Shown here: in pieces, positions 42,740 through 51,588 of the stretch
Layout of the letters: each line of letters begins with the position of its first letter
How positions within the stretch are numbered: the stretch's first letter is position 1
DNA from: Bordetella genomosp. 9
GTDB taxonomy: Bacteria; Pseudomonadota; Gammaproteobacteria; Burkholderiales; Burkholderiaceae_B
Assembly: GCF_002261425.1 (NCBI RefSeq)
Contig: NZ_NEVJ01000001.1
Coordinates: 1,116,001 to 1,180,000 of the forward strand
Reading direction: 5' to 3'
DNA: 64,000 nucleotides
Program-made: the position numbers and the translations under genes
Notes under the pieces: model-generated
What the model was told of the DNA's origin: nothing
The model's input: the letters and a program-made list of their open reading frames with translations, nothing else
The model's database searches: none

Positions 42740-44005
42740 CTATGCCTTGAGCCGATGCGCCGGCCCGCCCGCCGCGCCGAGTTCGATGCCGGCGGACGGG
42801 CGCGTCGCCTTGCGGCGCATCGTGGTGGCGATCATGACCAGGATCATGGAAAGGATCGCGAATCCGGATGTCTGGATGATGCCGGCCGCGGTCCAGCCGA
42901 ACACTTCCTTCAGCTCGGCGAGCAGATAGCCGGCGAAGGCGGCGGGGATGTAGTAGCTGGCGATGAACATGCCCGAACCCTGGGCCGTCTTGGCCGGGCT
43001 CATGGATTCGATGATGATGGCGGACAGGTTGGAATAGAGCAGGCTGAGCACCGACACGCCGAACACGCCGGCCGCCAGGGCATGCAGGAACACCGAGCGA
43101 TCCAGTTCGGTGAAGGCGATGCCGCCGGACAGGGCGCCCAGCGGCAGCGCCAGGAACAGCACCTTGTGATAACCCAGGCGGTCGCCCAGCCAGCCGCTGA
43201 GCGGCGCGAGAAAACCGCCGATGCCGATGGCGCTCATGACGTAGGCCGCTTGCGCGGGCGTGAATCCCAGTGCGTTGCGCAGATAGGTGGGATACAGGCC
43301 AGAGAAGCCGTAGACCGCCACGCCCGCGCAGATCGCGGCGAGCCCCAGCGTGACCGTGGTCGGGTTCCAGATGGTCTCGTTGGTGTCGTAGGGAGCACTG
43401 TTGCCCGCGGTATTGGCCGGCGACTCGTTTTCACGGCTCTCGCTGAACCATGGCTTGACCCACAACCAGACCATCACCATCGCGACGGCGCCTATCATGC
43501 CGAAGACGATGAACGGCTGCTTCCAGTCGTATGCGTTCAACAGCGCGGCGGTGCTGGTCGGTCCCAGGAAGGCGCCGATGCCGTAGCCGAACGAGACCGA
43601 TCCCGTGACCAGCGCGCGGTGCCTGTAGAAATAGATGGCGCCGATGGCGATGATGGCCGTCGCCTGCATGGCTTCGCCCAATCCGGAAATGAAGCGGTAG
43701 GCGAGCAGGTCCGCCAGCCCGTGGGCGTAGGCGGTCATCAGCGTTGCCACGGAGAAAATCAGCAGGCCCAGGATCACCACCGACCTGCGCGAGCGGATGC
43801 CCAGCAGATAGCCGGTCGGTATCGCGGCCAATCCCATGCCCAGCGTGAACAGGGTCGATGCCAGGCCGACTTGCGGCAGCGACAGGTTCATCGCGTTGCG
43901 CACTTCGATGGCCAGGACGGAGAACAGGGTGCGGTCGACGGCGTTCAGCACGTAGGACAGCAGCAGGATCAGGAACATTGCAATCGCGGCGTGGCGTTTT
44001 TGCAT
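42740..44005 (-). CDS. MFS transporter
   Basis: This 421-residue, 12-helix major-facilitator protein has the motif-A-like loop GYLLGIRSRRSVVILG after TM2 and a second between TM8 and TM9 (GWLGDRLGYHKV). The N-terminus LNAVDRTLFSVLAIEV resembles anion:cation symporters for organic acids. It is first in the unit with the LVIVD protein and amidohydrolase, so it likely imports their substrate. AAGGGAG precedes the ATG. A 14-bp tandem array lies 32-120 bases upstream. Confidence 0.88.
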   Translation of the reverse strand: MQKRHAAIAMFLILLLSYVLNAVDRTLFSVLAIEVRNAMNLSLPQVGLASTLFTLGMGLAAIPTGYLLGIRSRRSVVILGLLIFSVATLMTAYAHGLADLLAYRFISGLGEAMQATAIIAIGAIYFYRHRALVTGSVSFGYGIGAFLGPTSTAALLNAYDWKQPFIVFGMIGAVAMVMVWLWVKPWFSESRENESPANTAGNSAPYDTNETIWNPTTVTLGLAAICAGVAVYGFSGLYPTYLRNALGFTPAQAAYVMSAIGIGGFLAPLSGWLGDRLGYHKVLFLALPLGALSGGIAFTELDRSVFLHALAAGVFGVSVLSLLYSNLSAIIIESMSPAKTAQGSGMFIASYYIPAAFAGYLLAELKEVFGWTAAGIIQTSGFAILSMILVMIATTMRRKATRPSAGIELGAAGGPAHRLKA

Positions 44006-44036
44006 GGAATTTCTCCCTTGGGGACCGGCGGACGTG

Positions 44037-44125
44037 GCCGGCCAGGTACGGCCGGCCAGGTGCGGCCGGCCAGGTGCGGCCGGCCAGGTGCGGCCGGCCA
44101 GGTGCGGCCGGCCAGGTGCGGCCGG
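44037..44125. repeat. 14-bp tandem repeat array (six units plus a part)
   Basis: GCCGGCCAGGTGCG is repeated six times head to tail from 44037 to 44120. The first unit has one change (GGTACG); a partial seventh unit follows. Each unit contains the palindrome GGCCGGCC across its junction. The array lies in the 5' region of the MFS gene. All reading frames stay open across it, which gives several spurious open frames. Confidence 0.95.
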
Positions 44126-44496
44126 TCGCGCCGCATTTGCATGGGGGAAGGGGCCCGGTCAACCGCTCGAATCGATCCTAGTGGCGCGGCCAAAACGTGG
44201 TCAAAGGAGAATCCGGACTTTTCCCAGATAGCAATAAATTCGCGGGAAAACGATAGCGCCGGCCGGTTCCGGATGGTATCCAGCAGCGCGCTTCTACATC
44301 TTTTAGATGCTATCTAGTATGTATCTTCGGCTAACTGGATGGTATCTACGCACTAAATGCTTGGTATTGCCACGAAAGGCGTATACATTGCCTTCTTTTT
44401 TGGCGAATGCTCTTCCTTGCCGAGGCGCATTCGTGGGAGTCGGAAACGCCGTCCCGGAACCGCGGACGGCATGCGCCAGAAGGGGAATCCGAAGCT
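44126..44496. promoter_or_regulatory. AT-rich regulatory region ahead of autotransporter
   Basis: This 371-bp spacer is clearly richer in A/T than its surroundings from about 44210 onward. It holds a 10-bp direct repeat GGATGGTATC (44271-44280 and 44337-44346) and a 22-bp near-palindrome centred on CTAG (44305-44326). No gene is seen. It probably contains promoters for the autotransporter and, leftward, the MFS gene; no exact -35/-10 pair can be named. Confidence 0.5.
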
Positions 44497-47355
44497 ATGG
44501 CTAAAACGAAGAAGTTGCTCAAGGCAACGCTCGCGCTCAGCGCGTCCTATTGCGGCGGTGTCATGGCCGCCGACCTGGTGGTCGGGCCGACCGATACCAG
44601 GCTCATCGACGGCTCCGCCAGCTATCCGGGCGGGGTCGACGTCAACGGCGGCACCCTGGTGATCGGCAGCGCCGGCCCGGGAGGCGGCACCACCCTCAAC
44701 GGGAATGTCGCCGCGACCGCGGGCGCCACCGTCGGGGGCTTTGGCGCGGTCAACGGCGATCTCAGCCTGACCGGCAATTCACGGGTCGCGCCGGGTTACC
44801 CCGTCGGTACGCCGACCGGGGTGTCCAACGGGAATATGGTCGTCAACGGCAACCTGTCGATCAGCAACGCCGCCTTCGACTTCGAAACCGGCTATGCCGG
44901 GCTGCCGATCACGCAGCCAGGTACCGGCGACAACATCACCGTGGGCGGCAACGTCGCCCTCAACAACGCCACGCTGAACGTCTCCGTGAATACGCTGGGG
45001 GTCAACGCCGGCTATTACCGGATCATGTCGTACGGCGGCACCTTGAGCGGCAACGGCCTGTCCCTGGGCACGGTCAGCGGCGATTCGCTGCCCGCGGCCA
45101 CCATCCAATCGCTGACGGGCGACAAGCAGATCAACCTGATCCTGGGCCCCAGCACGACCAATCTCTGGAACGGCAACGGCCTGGCGTCCGCGACTCGCGC
45201 AGGCGGCGGCGACGGGACATGGACCGCCGCGAGCACGAACTGGAACAGCCCCGCCAATGCCACGGGCGCGCTGCCCGATGGCGCGTACGCCATCTTCACC
45301 GGCGCGGCCGGACTGGTGACGGTCGACGGCGGCGCCGGACCGGTCCGGGTGTCGGGCATCCAGTTCGCCACCGACCGGTATCGCCTGCAGGGCGCGCCCA
45401 TCACGCTGGTCGCCAGCGGCGGCAATCCGCCGGCGATCGTGGTGGGTGACGGCACCTATGCGTCGGGCCAGTTCGTCGACACCATCGACAACCCGCTGCA
45501 GGGCACGAGCGGCTTCGTCAAGACCGGCCCCGGGTCGGTCATCCTGAACGCCGACAGCAGCGGGCTCAGCGGCCCCATCCTGATCGCCGACGGCGCCCTG
45601 GAGATCAACGGCAAGCTGAACGGCCCGATCGACATCGGCCGCGAGGTCGTGCTGGCCGGCGTGGGGCAGGTGGGCACCACCACGCTGTATCCCACCGCGG
45701 TCATCTCCCCGGGCAACGATGCGTCGCCGATCGGCACGCTGACGGTCAACGGCAACCTCACCTTCGGCCAGGACACCATCTATCGGGTGCATGCGGATCC
45801 GGCCAGCAGCGCCAGCGATCACATCCACGTGACCGGCATCGCCTACCTGGACGGCACCGTCGCGCACGTGGGGCCCAACGGCAGCTATGCGCCGCGCACG
45901 ACGTACAACATCCTGACGGCGGACGGCGGCATCCAGGGCCGGTTCACCGGCGTGTCGAGCGACTATGCGTTCCTGACCCCGACGCTGAGCTACGACCCGA
46001 AGAACGCGTTCATGACGCTGACGCGCAACGACGTGCCGATCGGCAGCGTCGGCAACACGGGCAACCAGGGCAGCGTGGGCGGCGCGCTGGATAACGAAGC
46101 GCCGCCGGCCAACGGTAACGGAGCGCCTGCGGGCAGCGGCGGCGCGGGTGCTGGCGGCACCAGTGGCACCAGTGGGGCCGGTGGCGCGAATGGCGCGGCG
46201 GGCGGTGCCGGCGCGGGGGCCGCGCCGGGCGGCGGCAATGGCGCCGTCGGCTCCGTGGCCGGGGCGGCCAGCGGCACCGGCGCAAGCCAGGTCGCCGCGG
46301 CGGTTCTCGCCATGACGCCGGACCAGGCGCGGTCGGCGCTGAACATGCTTTCCGGCGAAGCCTACGCCAGCACCGCCAGCGTCTTGCAAGGCCTGGGCGA
46401 TACCGTGCGCACGCTGCCGATGGCCCATCTGCGTGGCAACCTGGACGCACCGGCAGTGGCGGGACGGCCGACGGCGCAGCTGGGATCGCCATCCGCCGAC
46501 GCCCTTCCCGGCAGCGGCGCGTCGCCGGTGTGGGCCCAGGTGTTCGGCAACTGGCGCACCTTCTCGGGCGACGGCAATGCGTCCCGCGTGCGGCAGTCCG
46601 ACGGCGGGCTGTTCGTCGGCGGCGACGGCGCGGTCGGCGGCGGCTGGCGGCTGGGCGGCGCGGTCGGCTACATCGGCAGCCACAGTTCCATCGACGACGT
46701 GTCGTCGCGCAGCAGCATCGACAGCTACACGGCGACGGTATTCGGCGGGCGGAACTTCCAGGCTGGCGCCGGCCATTTCCGCTTCACCGCCGGCGCCGCC
46801 TACACCTGGCACGACATTGATACCAAGCGCGACGTGGCGGCGGGCGCCCTGAACCAGCAATTGGAATCGTCCTACCACGCGTCTTCGACGCAGCTGTTCA
46901 GCGAACTGGGCTACAACCTGCCGCTGGGCGACGCCTACACCATCGAGCCGTTCGCGGGCGTCGCCTGGAACCAGTTGCGCACGCGCGCCTTCGATGAATC
47001 GGGCGGCACGGCGGCCTTGCACGGCTCGGCCGACCACAGCGACGTGACCAGCACCACGCTGGGCCTGCGCGGCTCATGGCAGTTCGAATCCGAGCGCGCG
47101 CCGGGCCGCCTGACCGCATCGCTGGGTTGGCGCCACGCCATGGGTGACGTCACGCCCAGGCAGGACCTGTCTTTCGATGGCGGCAGCACCTTCACCGTGG
47201 CGGGCGTCCCGATCGCCCGCGACGCCGCGGTGCTCGGCCTGGGGATCGAGATGGCGATCACGCGCAACACGACCGCCGCCGTCAGCTACGACGCGCAGTT
47301 CGGCGGCGGCAACCGGCAGCAGGCGGGGCTGTTCAAGGTGGCCATGCGCTTCTAG
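44497..47355 (+). CDS. Autotransporter (type V secretion)
   Basis: This 952-residue protein has an N-terminal signal (KKLLKATLALSASYCGGVMA). The long beta-helical passenger has Gly/Asn-rich repeats (GGTTLNGNVAATAGATVGGF; NTIDNPLQGTSGFVKTGPGS). A Gly/Ala low-complexity linker spans about residues 545-590, and the C-terminal autotransporter barrel (about residues 670-952) ends in VAMRF, the terminal Phe needed for outer-membrane insertion. The passenger is probably surface exposed; no RGD or protease triad is seen. AGGGGA precedes the ATG at 44497. The Gly-rich linker is unusually long. Confidence 0.93.
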   Translation: MAKTKKLLKATLALSASYCGGVMAADLVVGPTDTRLIDGSASYPGGVDVNGGTLVIGSAGPGGGTTLNGNVAATAGATVGGFGAVNGDLSLTGNSRVAPGYPVGTPTGVSNGNMVVNGNLSISNAAFDFETGYAGLPITQPGTGDNITVGGNVALNNATLNVSVNTLGVNAGYYRIMSYGGTLSGNGLSLGTVSGDSLPAATIQSLTGDKQINLILGPSTTNLWNGNGLASATRAGGGDGTWTAASTNWNSPANATGALPDGAYAIFTGAAGLVTVDGGAGPVRVSGIQFATDRYRLQGAPITLVASGGNPPAIVVGDGTYASGQFVDTIDNPLQGTSGFVKTGPGSVILNADSSGLSGPILIADGALEINGKLNGPIDIGREVVLAGVGQVGTTTLYPTAVISPGNDASPIGTLTVNGNLTFGQDTIYRVHADPASSASDHIHVTGIAYLDGTVAHVGPNGSYAPRTTYNILTADGGIQGRFTGVSSDYAFLTPTLSYDPKNAFMTLTRNDVPIGSVGNTGNQGSVGGALDNEAPPANGNGAPAGSGGAGAGGTSGTSGAGGANGAAGGAGAGAAPGGGNGAVGSVAGAASGTGASQVAAAVLAMTPDQARSALNMLSGEAYASTASVLQGLGDTVRTLPMAHLRGNLDAPAVAGRPTAQLGSPSADALPGSGASPVWAQVFGNWRTFSGDGNASRVRQSDGGLFVGGDGAVGGGWRLGGAVGYIGSHSSIDDVSSRSSIDSYTATVFGGRNFQAGAGHFRFTAGAAYTWHDIDTKRDVAAGALNQQLESSYHASSTQLFSELGYNLPLGDAYTIEPFAGVAWNQLRTRAFDESGGTAALHGSADHSDVTSTTLGLRGSWQFESERAPGRLTASLGWRHAMGDVTPRQDLSFDGGSTFTVAGVPIARDAAVLGLGIEMAITRNTTAAVSYDAQFGGGNRQQAGLFKVAMRF

Positions 47356-47372
47356 TCCGGCGCCGGCCGACG

Positions 47373-48224
47373 TCACATTTCGTCTTCGATCCGGTTGGAC
47401 AGTACGCCTATCCCTTCGATTTCGATCTCGATCGTGTCGCCGGCCTTCATCCACACTGGCGGCGTGCGCGCGTAGCCGACCCCGGCCGGCGTCCCCATGA
47501 TGACGACGTCTCCCGGTTCCAGGGTGATGGCTTCGGTAATGAGGCACAGCGTTTCTTCCACCGGGAAGAGCATGTGCGCGGTGTTGCTGCTCTGCATGAC
47601 CGTCCCGTTCAGGCGGGATTGGATTTTCAAGCCGGCCGCGCCGGCGGGCAGCGCCGACGCGGGGACCAGCCAGGGACCGAAGGCGCCTGTCCGGTCGAAG
47701 TTCTTGCCTATCGTCCATTGCGCCGTCTTGCGCTGGTAGTCGCGCAGCGTGCCGTCGTTGAAGCAGGAATAACCCGCCACGGCTTCCAGGGCGTTGGCCG
47801 GGATGAGGTGGCGCGCGGTCTTGCCGATGACCACGGCCAGCTCGGCTTCGAAGTCGAGCTTCGTCGACGCGCGCGGGCGCTGCAAAGGTGCGCCGTGGGC
47901 CGTCAGGGACGAGGGGCCACGCATGAAGAAGCTTGGGTATTCCGGCTTGTTGTTGCCGCCCTCGGCGGCGTGGTCGGCATAGTTGAGGCCCAGGCAGATG
48001 ATTTTGCCGGGACGCGGCACCACCGGCAGCAGCGCCACGTTGGCCAGGGGGCGGCGATCCGCGGCGGGCGCCGCGGCAGCCGTCCGTGTCGCCGCGGCGA
48101 AGCCGTCAGCGCCACTGGCGCACAGGCTGGCCATGTCGCCGGGAAGGGCGACGACTGAGTCATCCACCACGGCGCCCAACCGGGGCATACCGTCGGTGGC
48201 GGTTCGGAAAGTGACGAAGTTCAT
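47373..48224 (-). CDS. FAH-family hydrolase/isomerase
   Basis: This 283-residue protein belongs to the fumarylacetoacetate hydrolase superfamily, with metal-binding acidic pair DFEAELAVVIGK and GYSCFNDGTLRDYQRK, then a C-terminal EPGDVVIMGTPAGVGYARTP. Such enzymes hydrate, decarboxylate or hydrolyse 2-oxo acids. The ATG at 48224 is better placed relative to GGAAT than the ATG at 48230. It follows the tartrate-dehydratase-like gene on the same strand and could act on its product. Confidence 0.9.
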   Translation of the reverse strand: MNFVTFRTATDGMPRLGAVVDDSVVALPGDMASLCASGADGFAAATRTAAAAPAADRRPLANVALLPVVPRPGKIICLGLNYADHAAEGGNNKPEYPSFFMRGPSSLTAHGAPLQRPRASTKLDFEAELAVVIGKTARHLIPANALEAVAGYSCFNDGTLRDYQRKTAQWTIGKNFDRTGAFGPWLVPASALPAGAAGLKIQSRLNGTVMQSSNTAHMLFPVEETLCLITEAITLEPGDVVIMGTPAGVGYARTPPVWMKAGDTIEIEIEGIGVLSNRIEDEM

Positions 48225-48302
48225 AGGCATATTCCAGGGTTGCTTGTAGGTGGGAGGACGGCGCGGGGCCCGCGCGCGGTCCCGGCTGAGGAGCGATCGG
48301 CG

Positions 48303-49469
48303 TCAATCCGCACCGACCGTGCGCATCAATGCGTACAGCGCGCCGTGGCCCTCGAAGCCGATGCCGGGCAACTGTGGCGGATGTATATAGCCTTCTTCCA
48401 CCACCGTACCGTCCGCGTAGCCGCCGAAGGAGCCGAACACACCGGGATAGGCCTCGCAGCCGCCTAGGCCCAGTCCGGCGGCCAGGGCCAGCGACATCTG
48501 GTTGCCGCCATGCGGGAAGTGGCTGGACGGCGGCCAGCCCCGCGCTTCCAGATCGAGCACCATGGTGGCGTATGCGGCCATGCCATAGGATTGCGGAGGA
48601 TCCACCTGGATCAGGTCTTGTCCGCTACGCCAGCCGCCCAGGCGAACCAGGTTCACCACATCCTGCATGCCGTAGAGGTTTTCTCCGGCCGACAGCGGCG
48701 GCGCGTAGACGGAGGCGAGCTCCGCCATCAACGAATAGTCGTTGGGGTCGCATGGTTCTTCGAACCAGCGCAGCCGGTACGGGGCCAGCGCGGCCGCATA
48801 GGTGAGCGCTTCGTCGCGCTCGAATTTGCAGTTGGCGTCCACCGCCAGGTACCCGCTGTCGGGCAACACGCCCAGGGCGCAGTCGATGCGCCGCAGGTCT
48901 TCGTCCAGCGACGCGCCGCCCACCTTGATCTTGACGTGCGTATAGCCGCTTTCCTGGTGGCCACGGATCTCGTCGGCCACGTCCCGCGGAACGCCGCCCG
49001 GGCGATACCATCCGCCGCCCACGTATACCGACACCTTCTGCCGCATCGAGCCGCCGCGGTATCGGCGCGCCAGCAGCTCCGCGGTGGGCAGGTCCCGCGC
49101 CTTGCCCAAGGCGTCCCACAGCGCGGTCTCGATGGTGCCGATGGCGATGCAACGTTCGGCGTGGCCGCCAGGCTTTTCGCCGACCAGCATCGTCGCCACG
49201 GCCTTTGCCGGATCGAGCATGCCGGCGGCGTCCAGCAGCGCTTCGGGCTTGGCGCGGAGCAGGCGCGGGAAGAAGCGGTCGCGCATCGATTGGCCGCAGG
49301 CATAGCGGCCGGTGGAGTTGAAGGCGTAGCCGGTTACCGGGGCTGCGCCGGCGCCCGGATCGAGCTTGACGGCGACGATCGAGGTGGTCATCTCCGCGAA
49401 GGAGAATACCGCGTTACGCATGGTGCTTTGCACCGGAAACGCGGCTTCGTGAAGGGCGATGATGCGCAT
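48303..49469 (-). CDS. Enolase-superfamily dehydratase, D(-)-tartrate dehydratase-like
   Basis: This 388-residue protein has a mandelate-racemase/enolase fold. The catalytic Lys pair is in HVKIKVGG; metal ligands are in AVDANCKF, WFEEPCDP and SAGENLY; and the acid-type His is in HFPHGGNQMSLALAAGLGLG. The sequence and spacing, including the early RNAVFSFAEMTTSIVAVK and late LPGIGFEGHGALY, closely follow the characterised Bradyrhizobium D(-)-tartrate dehydratase, which makes oxaloacetate. The true substrate may be another acid sugar. It lies in an operon with Bug and FAH-family genes. Confidence 0.88.
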   Translation of the reverse strand: MRIIALHEAAFPVQSTMRNAVFSFAEMTTSIVAVKLDPGAGAAPVTGYAFNSTGRYACGQSMRDRFFPRLLRAKPEALLDAAGMLDPAKAVATMLVGEKPGGHAERCIAIGTIETALWDALGKARDLPTAELLARRYRGGSMRQKVSVYVGGGWYRPGGVPRDVADEIRGHQESGYTHVKIKVGGASLDEDLRRIDCALGVLPDSGYLAVDANCKFERDEALTYAAALAPYRLRWFEEPCDPNDYSLMAELASVYAPPLSAGENLYGMQDVVNLVRLGGWRSGQDLIQVDPPQSYGMAAYATMVLDLEARGWPPSSHFPHGGNQMSLALAAGLGLGGCEAYPGVFGSFGGYADGTVVEEGYIHPPQLPGIGFEGHGALYALMRTVGAD

Positions 49470-49503
49470 GGCGTGGTTCGGGGTCCCTGTATGTTGTGTC
49501 GCG

Positions 49504-50544
49504 TCAGCGAGTCTGTTCGATGCCGGCGGCGCGGATCAGCGTGCCGTAGCGTTCGGTCTCGTCGCTGATGAACGTGCGGAAGGCGTCCGGTGTGGCCGGC
49601 GCGGCGGGCAGGAAGCCGAGTTCGGTCAGCCGTTGGCGTGTCTCCGGCCGGCGCAGCACGCTGTTGACGTCGGCATTTATCTTGTTCACGATGGCCGCCG
49701 GCGTGCCGGCGGGCGCCACGAAACCCAGCCATGCGCCATAACGGAAGCCGGGGTAGCCCGACTCGGCTATCGTGGGCACCTGGGGCAGGACGGCAAGCCT
49801 TCCGGCCGTGCTTACCGCCAGCGGGACCAGCCTGCCGGACTGCAGGAATGGCAGCACCGCCGACACTCCCGCGAACATCACCTGTATCTGGTCGCTCACG
49901 ACGCCGACCGCCGCATCCGATGCGCTCTTGTACGGAACATGCGTCAACTTGATGTGCGCGCTGTGCATCAGCATTTCCATCGGCAGATGCTGCGCGCTGG
50001 CCAGGCCGCTGGAGCCGAAGTTGATCGCGCCGGGCCTGGCTCGCGCCAGCTCGACCAGTTCCTTCACCGAGCGCGCCGGGAGTCGCGGCGACGCCACCAG
50101 CACAAAGGGCGTCTCGCCGATCAGCGCGATGGGCGCGAAGTCCTTCAAGGGGGCATAGGGAAGCCTGGCATACAACCATGGGTTGGCCGCCAGGGTAGTG
50201 TCGTTGGGAACCAGCAGCGTATAGCCGTCGGCGGGGGCGCGAGCGACCTGCTGTGCGCCGATGATGCTATTGGCGCCGACCTGGTTTTCCACGACCACGC
50301 CCTTGCCCCACATCGCGCTCAGCTTTTCGGCCATGAAGCGCGACGCGATGTCGGCACCCGCGCCCGCCGCGAATGGCACGATGGCGCGCACCGGCTTTTC
50401 AGGGTACTCGGCATGGACGGTGGTGCCCGACAGCAGGGTGGCCAACGCGATCGCGCCCCAGCCTGGATGCTTGTGCCGGGTCCGTTTCGCTCGCCGCGCC
50501 CAGGCGGATCGTGACGCGCGCGGCGCCTTGTCCATGGTGGCCAT
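49504..50544 (-). CDS. Bug-type (TctC) solute-binding protein
   Basis: This 346-residue protein shows the Bug core YPEKPVRAIVPFAAGAGADI, NQVGANSIIGAQQVARAPAD and GYTLLVPND. The signal peptide is preceded by a basic stretch; the ATG at 50544, with GGAGAC upstream, gives a 40-residue N-terminal extension before VHAE. It is the first gene of the tartrate-dehydratase-like cluster and probably binds its acid substrate in the periplasm. No TctAB permease lies in the window. Confidence 0.92.
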   Translation of the reverse strand: MATMDKAPRASRSAWARRAKRTRHKHPGWGAIALATLLSGTTVHAEYPEKPVRAIVPFAAGAGADIASRFMAEKLSAMWGKGVVVENQVGANSIIGAQQVARAPADGYTLLVPNDTTLAANPWLYARLPYAPLKDFAPIALIGETPFVLVASPRLPARSVKELVELARARPGAINFGSSGLASAQHLPMEMLMHSAHIKLTHVPYKSASDAAVGVVSDQIQVMFAGVSAVLPFLQSGRLVPLAVSTAGRLAVLPQVPTIAESGYPGFRYGAWLGFVAPAGTPAAIVNKINADVNSVLRRPETRQRLTELGFLPAAPATPDAFRTFISDETERYGTLIRAAGIEQTR

Positions 50545-50661
50545 GTTGTCTCCGTTTTGTAGTTTGCCTGCGTATTCTGGATCGTACCGAGCCAACTAAA
50601 AATAATCGTTTTCAGATGCCTTCCATCTATAATTTATATGGACTTATACAAGGAGACGCGG

Positions 50662-51573
50662 ATGGATCTGCGGCCGGTGCGGTATTTCCTGGCGGTGGCG
50701 GAGAAGGGCAGCATCAGCGCGGCCGCCGCGGTGTTGCACGTGGCCCAGTCGGCCATCAGCCGGCAGATACGCCTGCTGGAGGAAAGCCTGGGCGGCCCGC
50801 TATTCGCACGCAGTGTCGCCGGCGTGGAGCTGACCGACAGCGGTCTCATGTTCCTGGAGCGTGCCAGATTCATCCTGCGTGAATTGCAGAGCGCCACCCA
50901 GGATGTCTCGGATTTCAACCGAGGGATGCGAGGCTCCAATCGCGACGTGCGTGGCACAGTGCGCATGTCGGCGGCTCCGACGGTGGGTCAGGCCCTGTAC
51001 GGGCGGACCGCGCTGGATTTCCGCACACGATTTCCGCAGGTCCGGCTCGAGCTGACCGAAAGCCCGACCGAGGACGCGTTGCATCGCCTGTCCGCGGGCA
51101 CCATCGACATGGCTATCGTCTCGGATCCGGGCAACCAGGAACACATTCGCTTCACGCCCTTGATGAGGCAGGAGATCGCCGTCTTCTGCCAACCGGGCAG
51201 CAAGCTGGCCGCCCGGTCCAGCCTGCACGCCCGTGAGCTGGCCAAGCTGCCGATCATCATTTCGCTGGGCTTGCGCAACAGCCTCGAAGCGCAGCACGGC
51301 GCGGTGCAGCCCGTCATACAGATGGATGGCGGAGAGGGCGCCGCGCAGCTGGCCCGAGCCGGTGTCGGGGTGGTGGTGATGCCGGGGTCGGTCTCGCGGA
51401 CATCGGCGATCTGGCAGGGCTTGGTGGCGGTGCCGATCCGGGCCTTCTCTGTCACGCGCATGCTTGCCCTTGCCAAGGGGCGACCCGTCAGCCTCGCCGC
51501 GAAAGCTTTCCGCGGCGCGATCGAAGAGCACGTGGCCCAGTGCGTAAGCGAAGGCCTGTTTCTGGCGGCCTGA
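50662..51573 (+). CDS. LysR-family transcription regulator
   Basis: This 303-residue protein has the HTH SISAAAAVLHVAQSAISRQI and an effector domain ending FLAA. The ATG at 50662 has AAGGAGA upstream, better than the ATG at 50638, and a TATAAT box lies at 50628-50633. It is divergent from the Bug/tartrate-dehydratase-like operon and is its likely regulator. Confidence 0.9.
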   Translation: MDLRPVRYFLAVAEKGSISAAAAVLHVAQSAISRQIRLLEESLGGPLFARSVAGVELTDSGLMFLERARFILRELQSATQDVSDFNRGMRGSNRDVRGTVRMSAAPTVGQALYGRTALDFRTRFPQVRLELTESPTEDALHRLSAGTIDMAIVSDPGNQEHIRFTPLMRQEIAVFCQPGSKLAARSSLHARELAKLPIIISLGLRNSLEAQHGAVQPVIQMDGGEGAAQLARAGVGVVVMPGSVSRTSAIWQGLVAVPIRAFSVTRMLALAKGRPVSLAAKAFRGAIEEHVAQCVSEGLFLAA

Positions 51574-51588
51574 GCGCGAGGAAATCGG

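Noticed and set aside
43969..44231. Short open frames across the 14-bp repeats
   Set aside because: The repeats lack stop codons in most frames, so the frames are a composition artefact; no ribosome sites.
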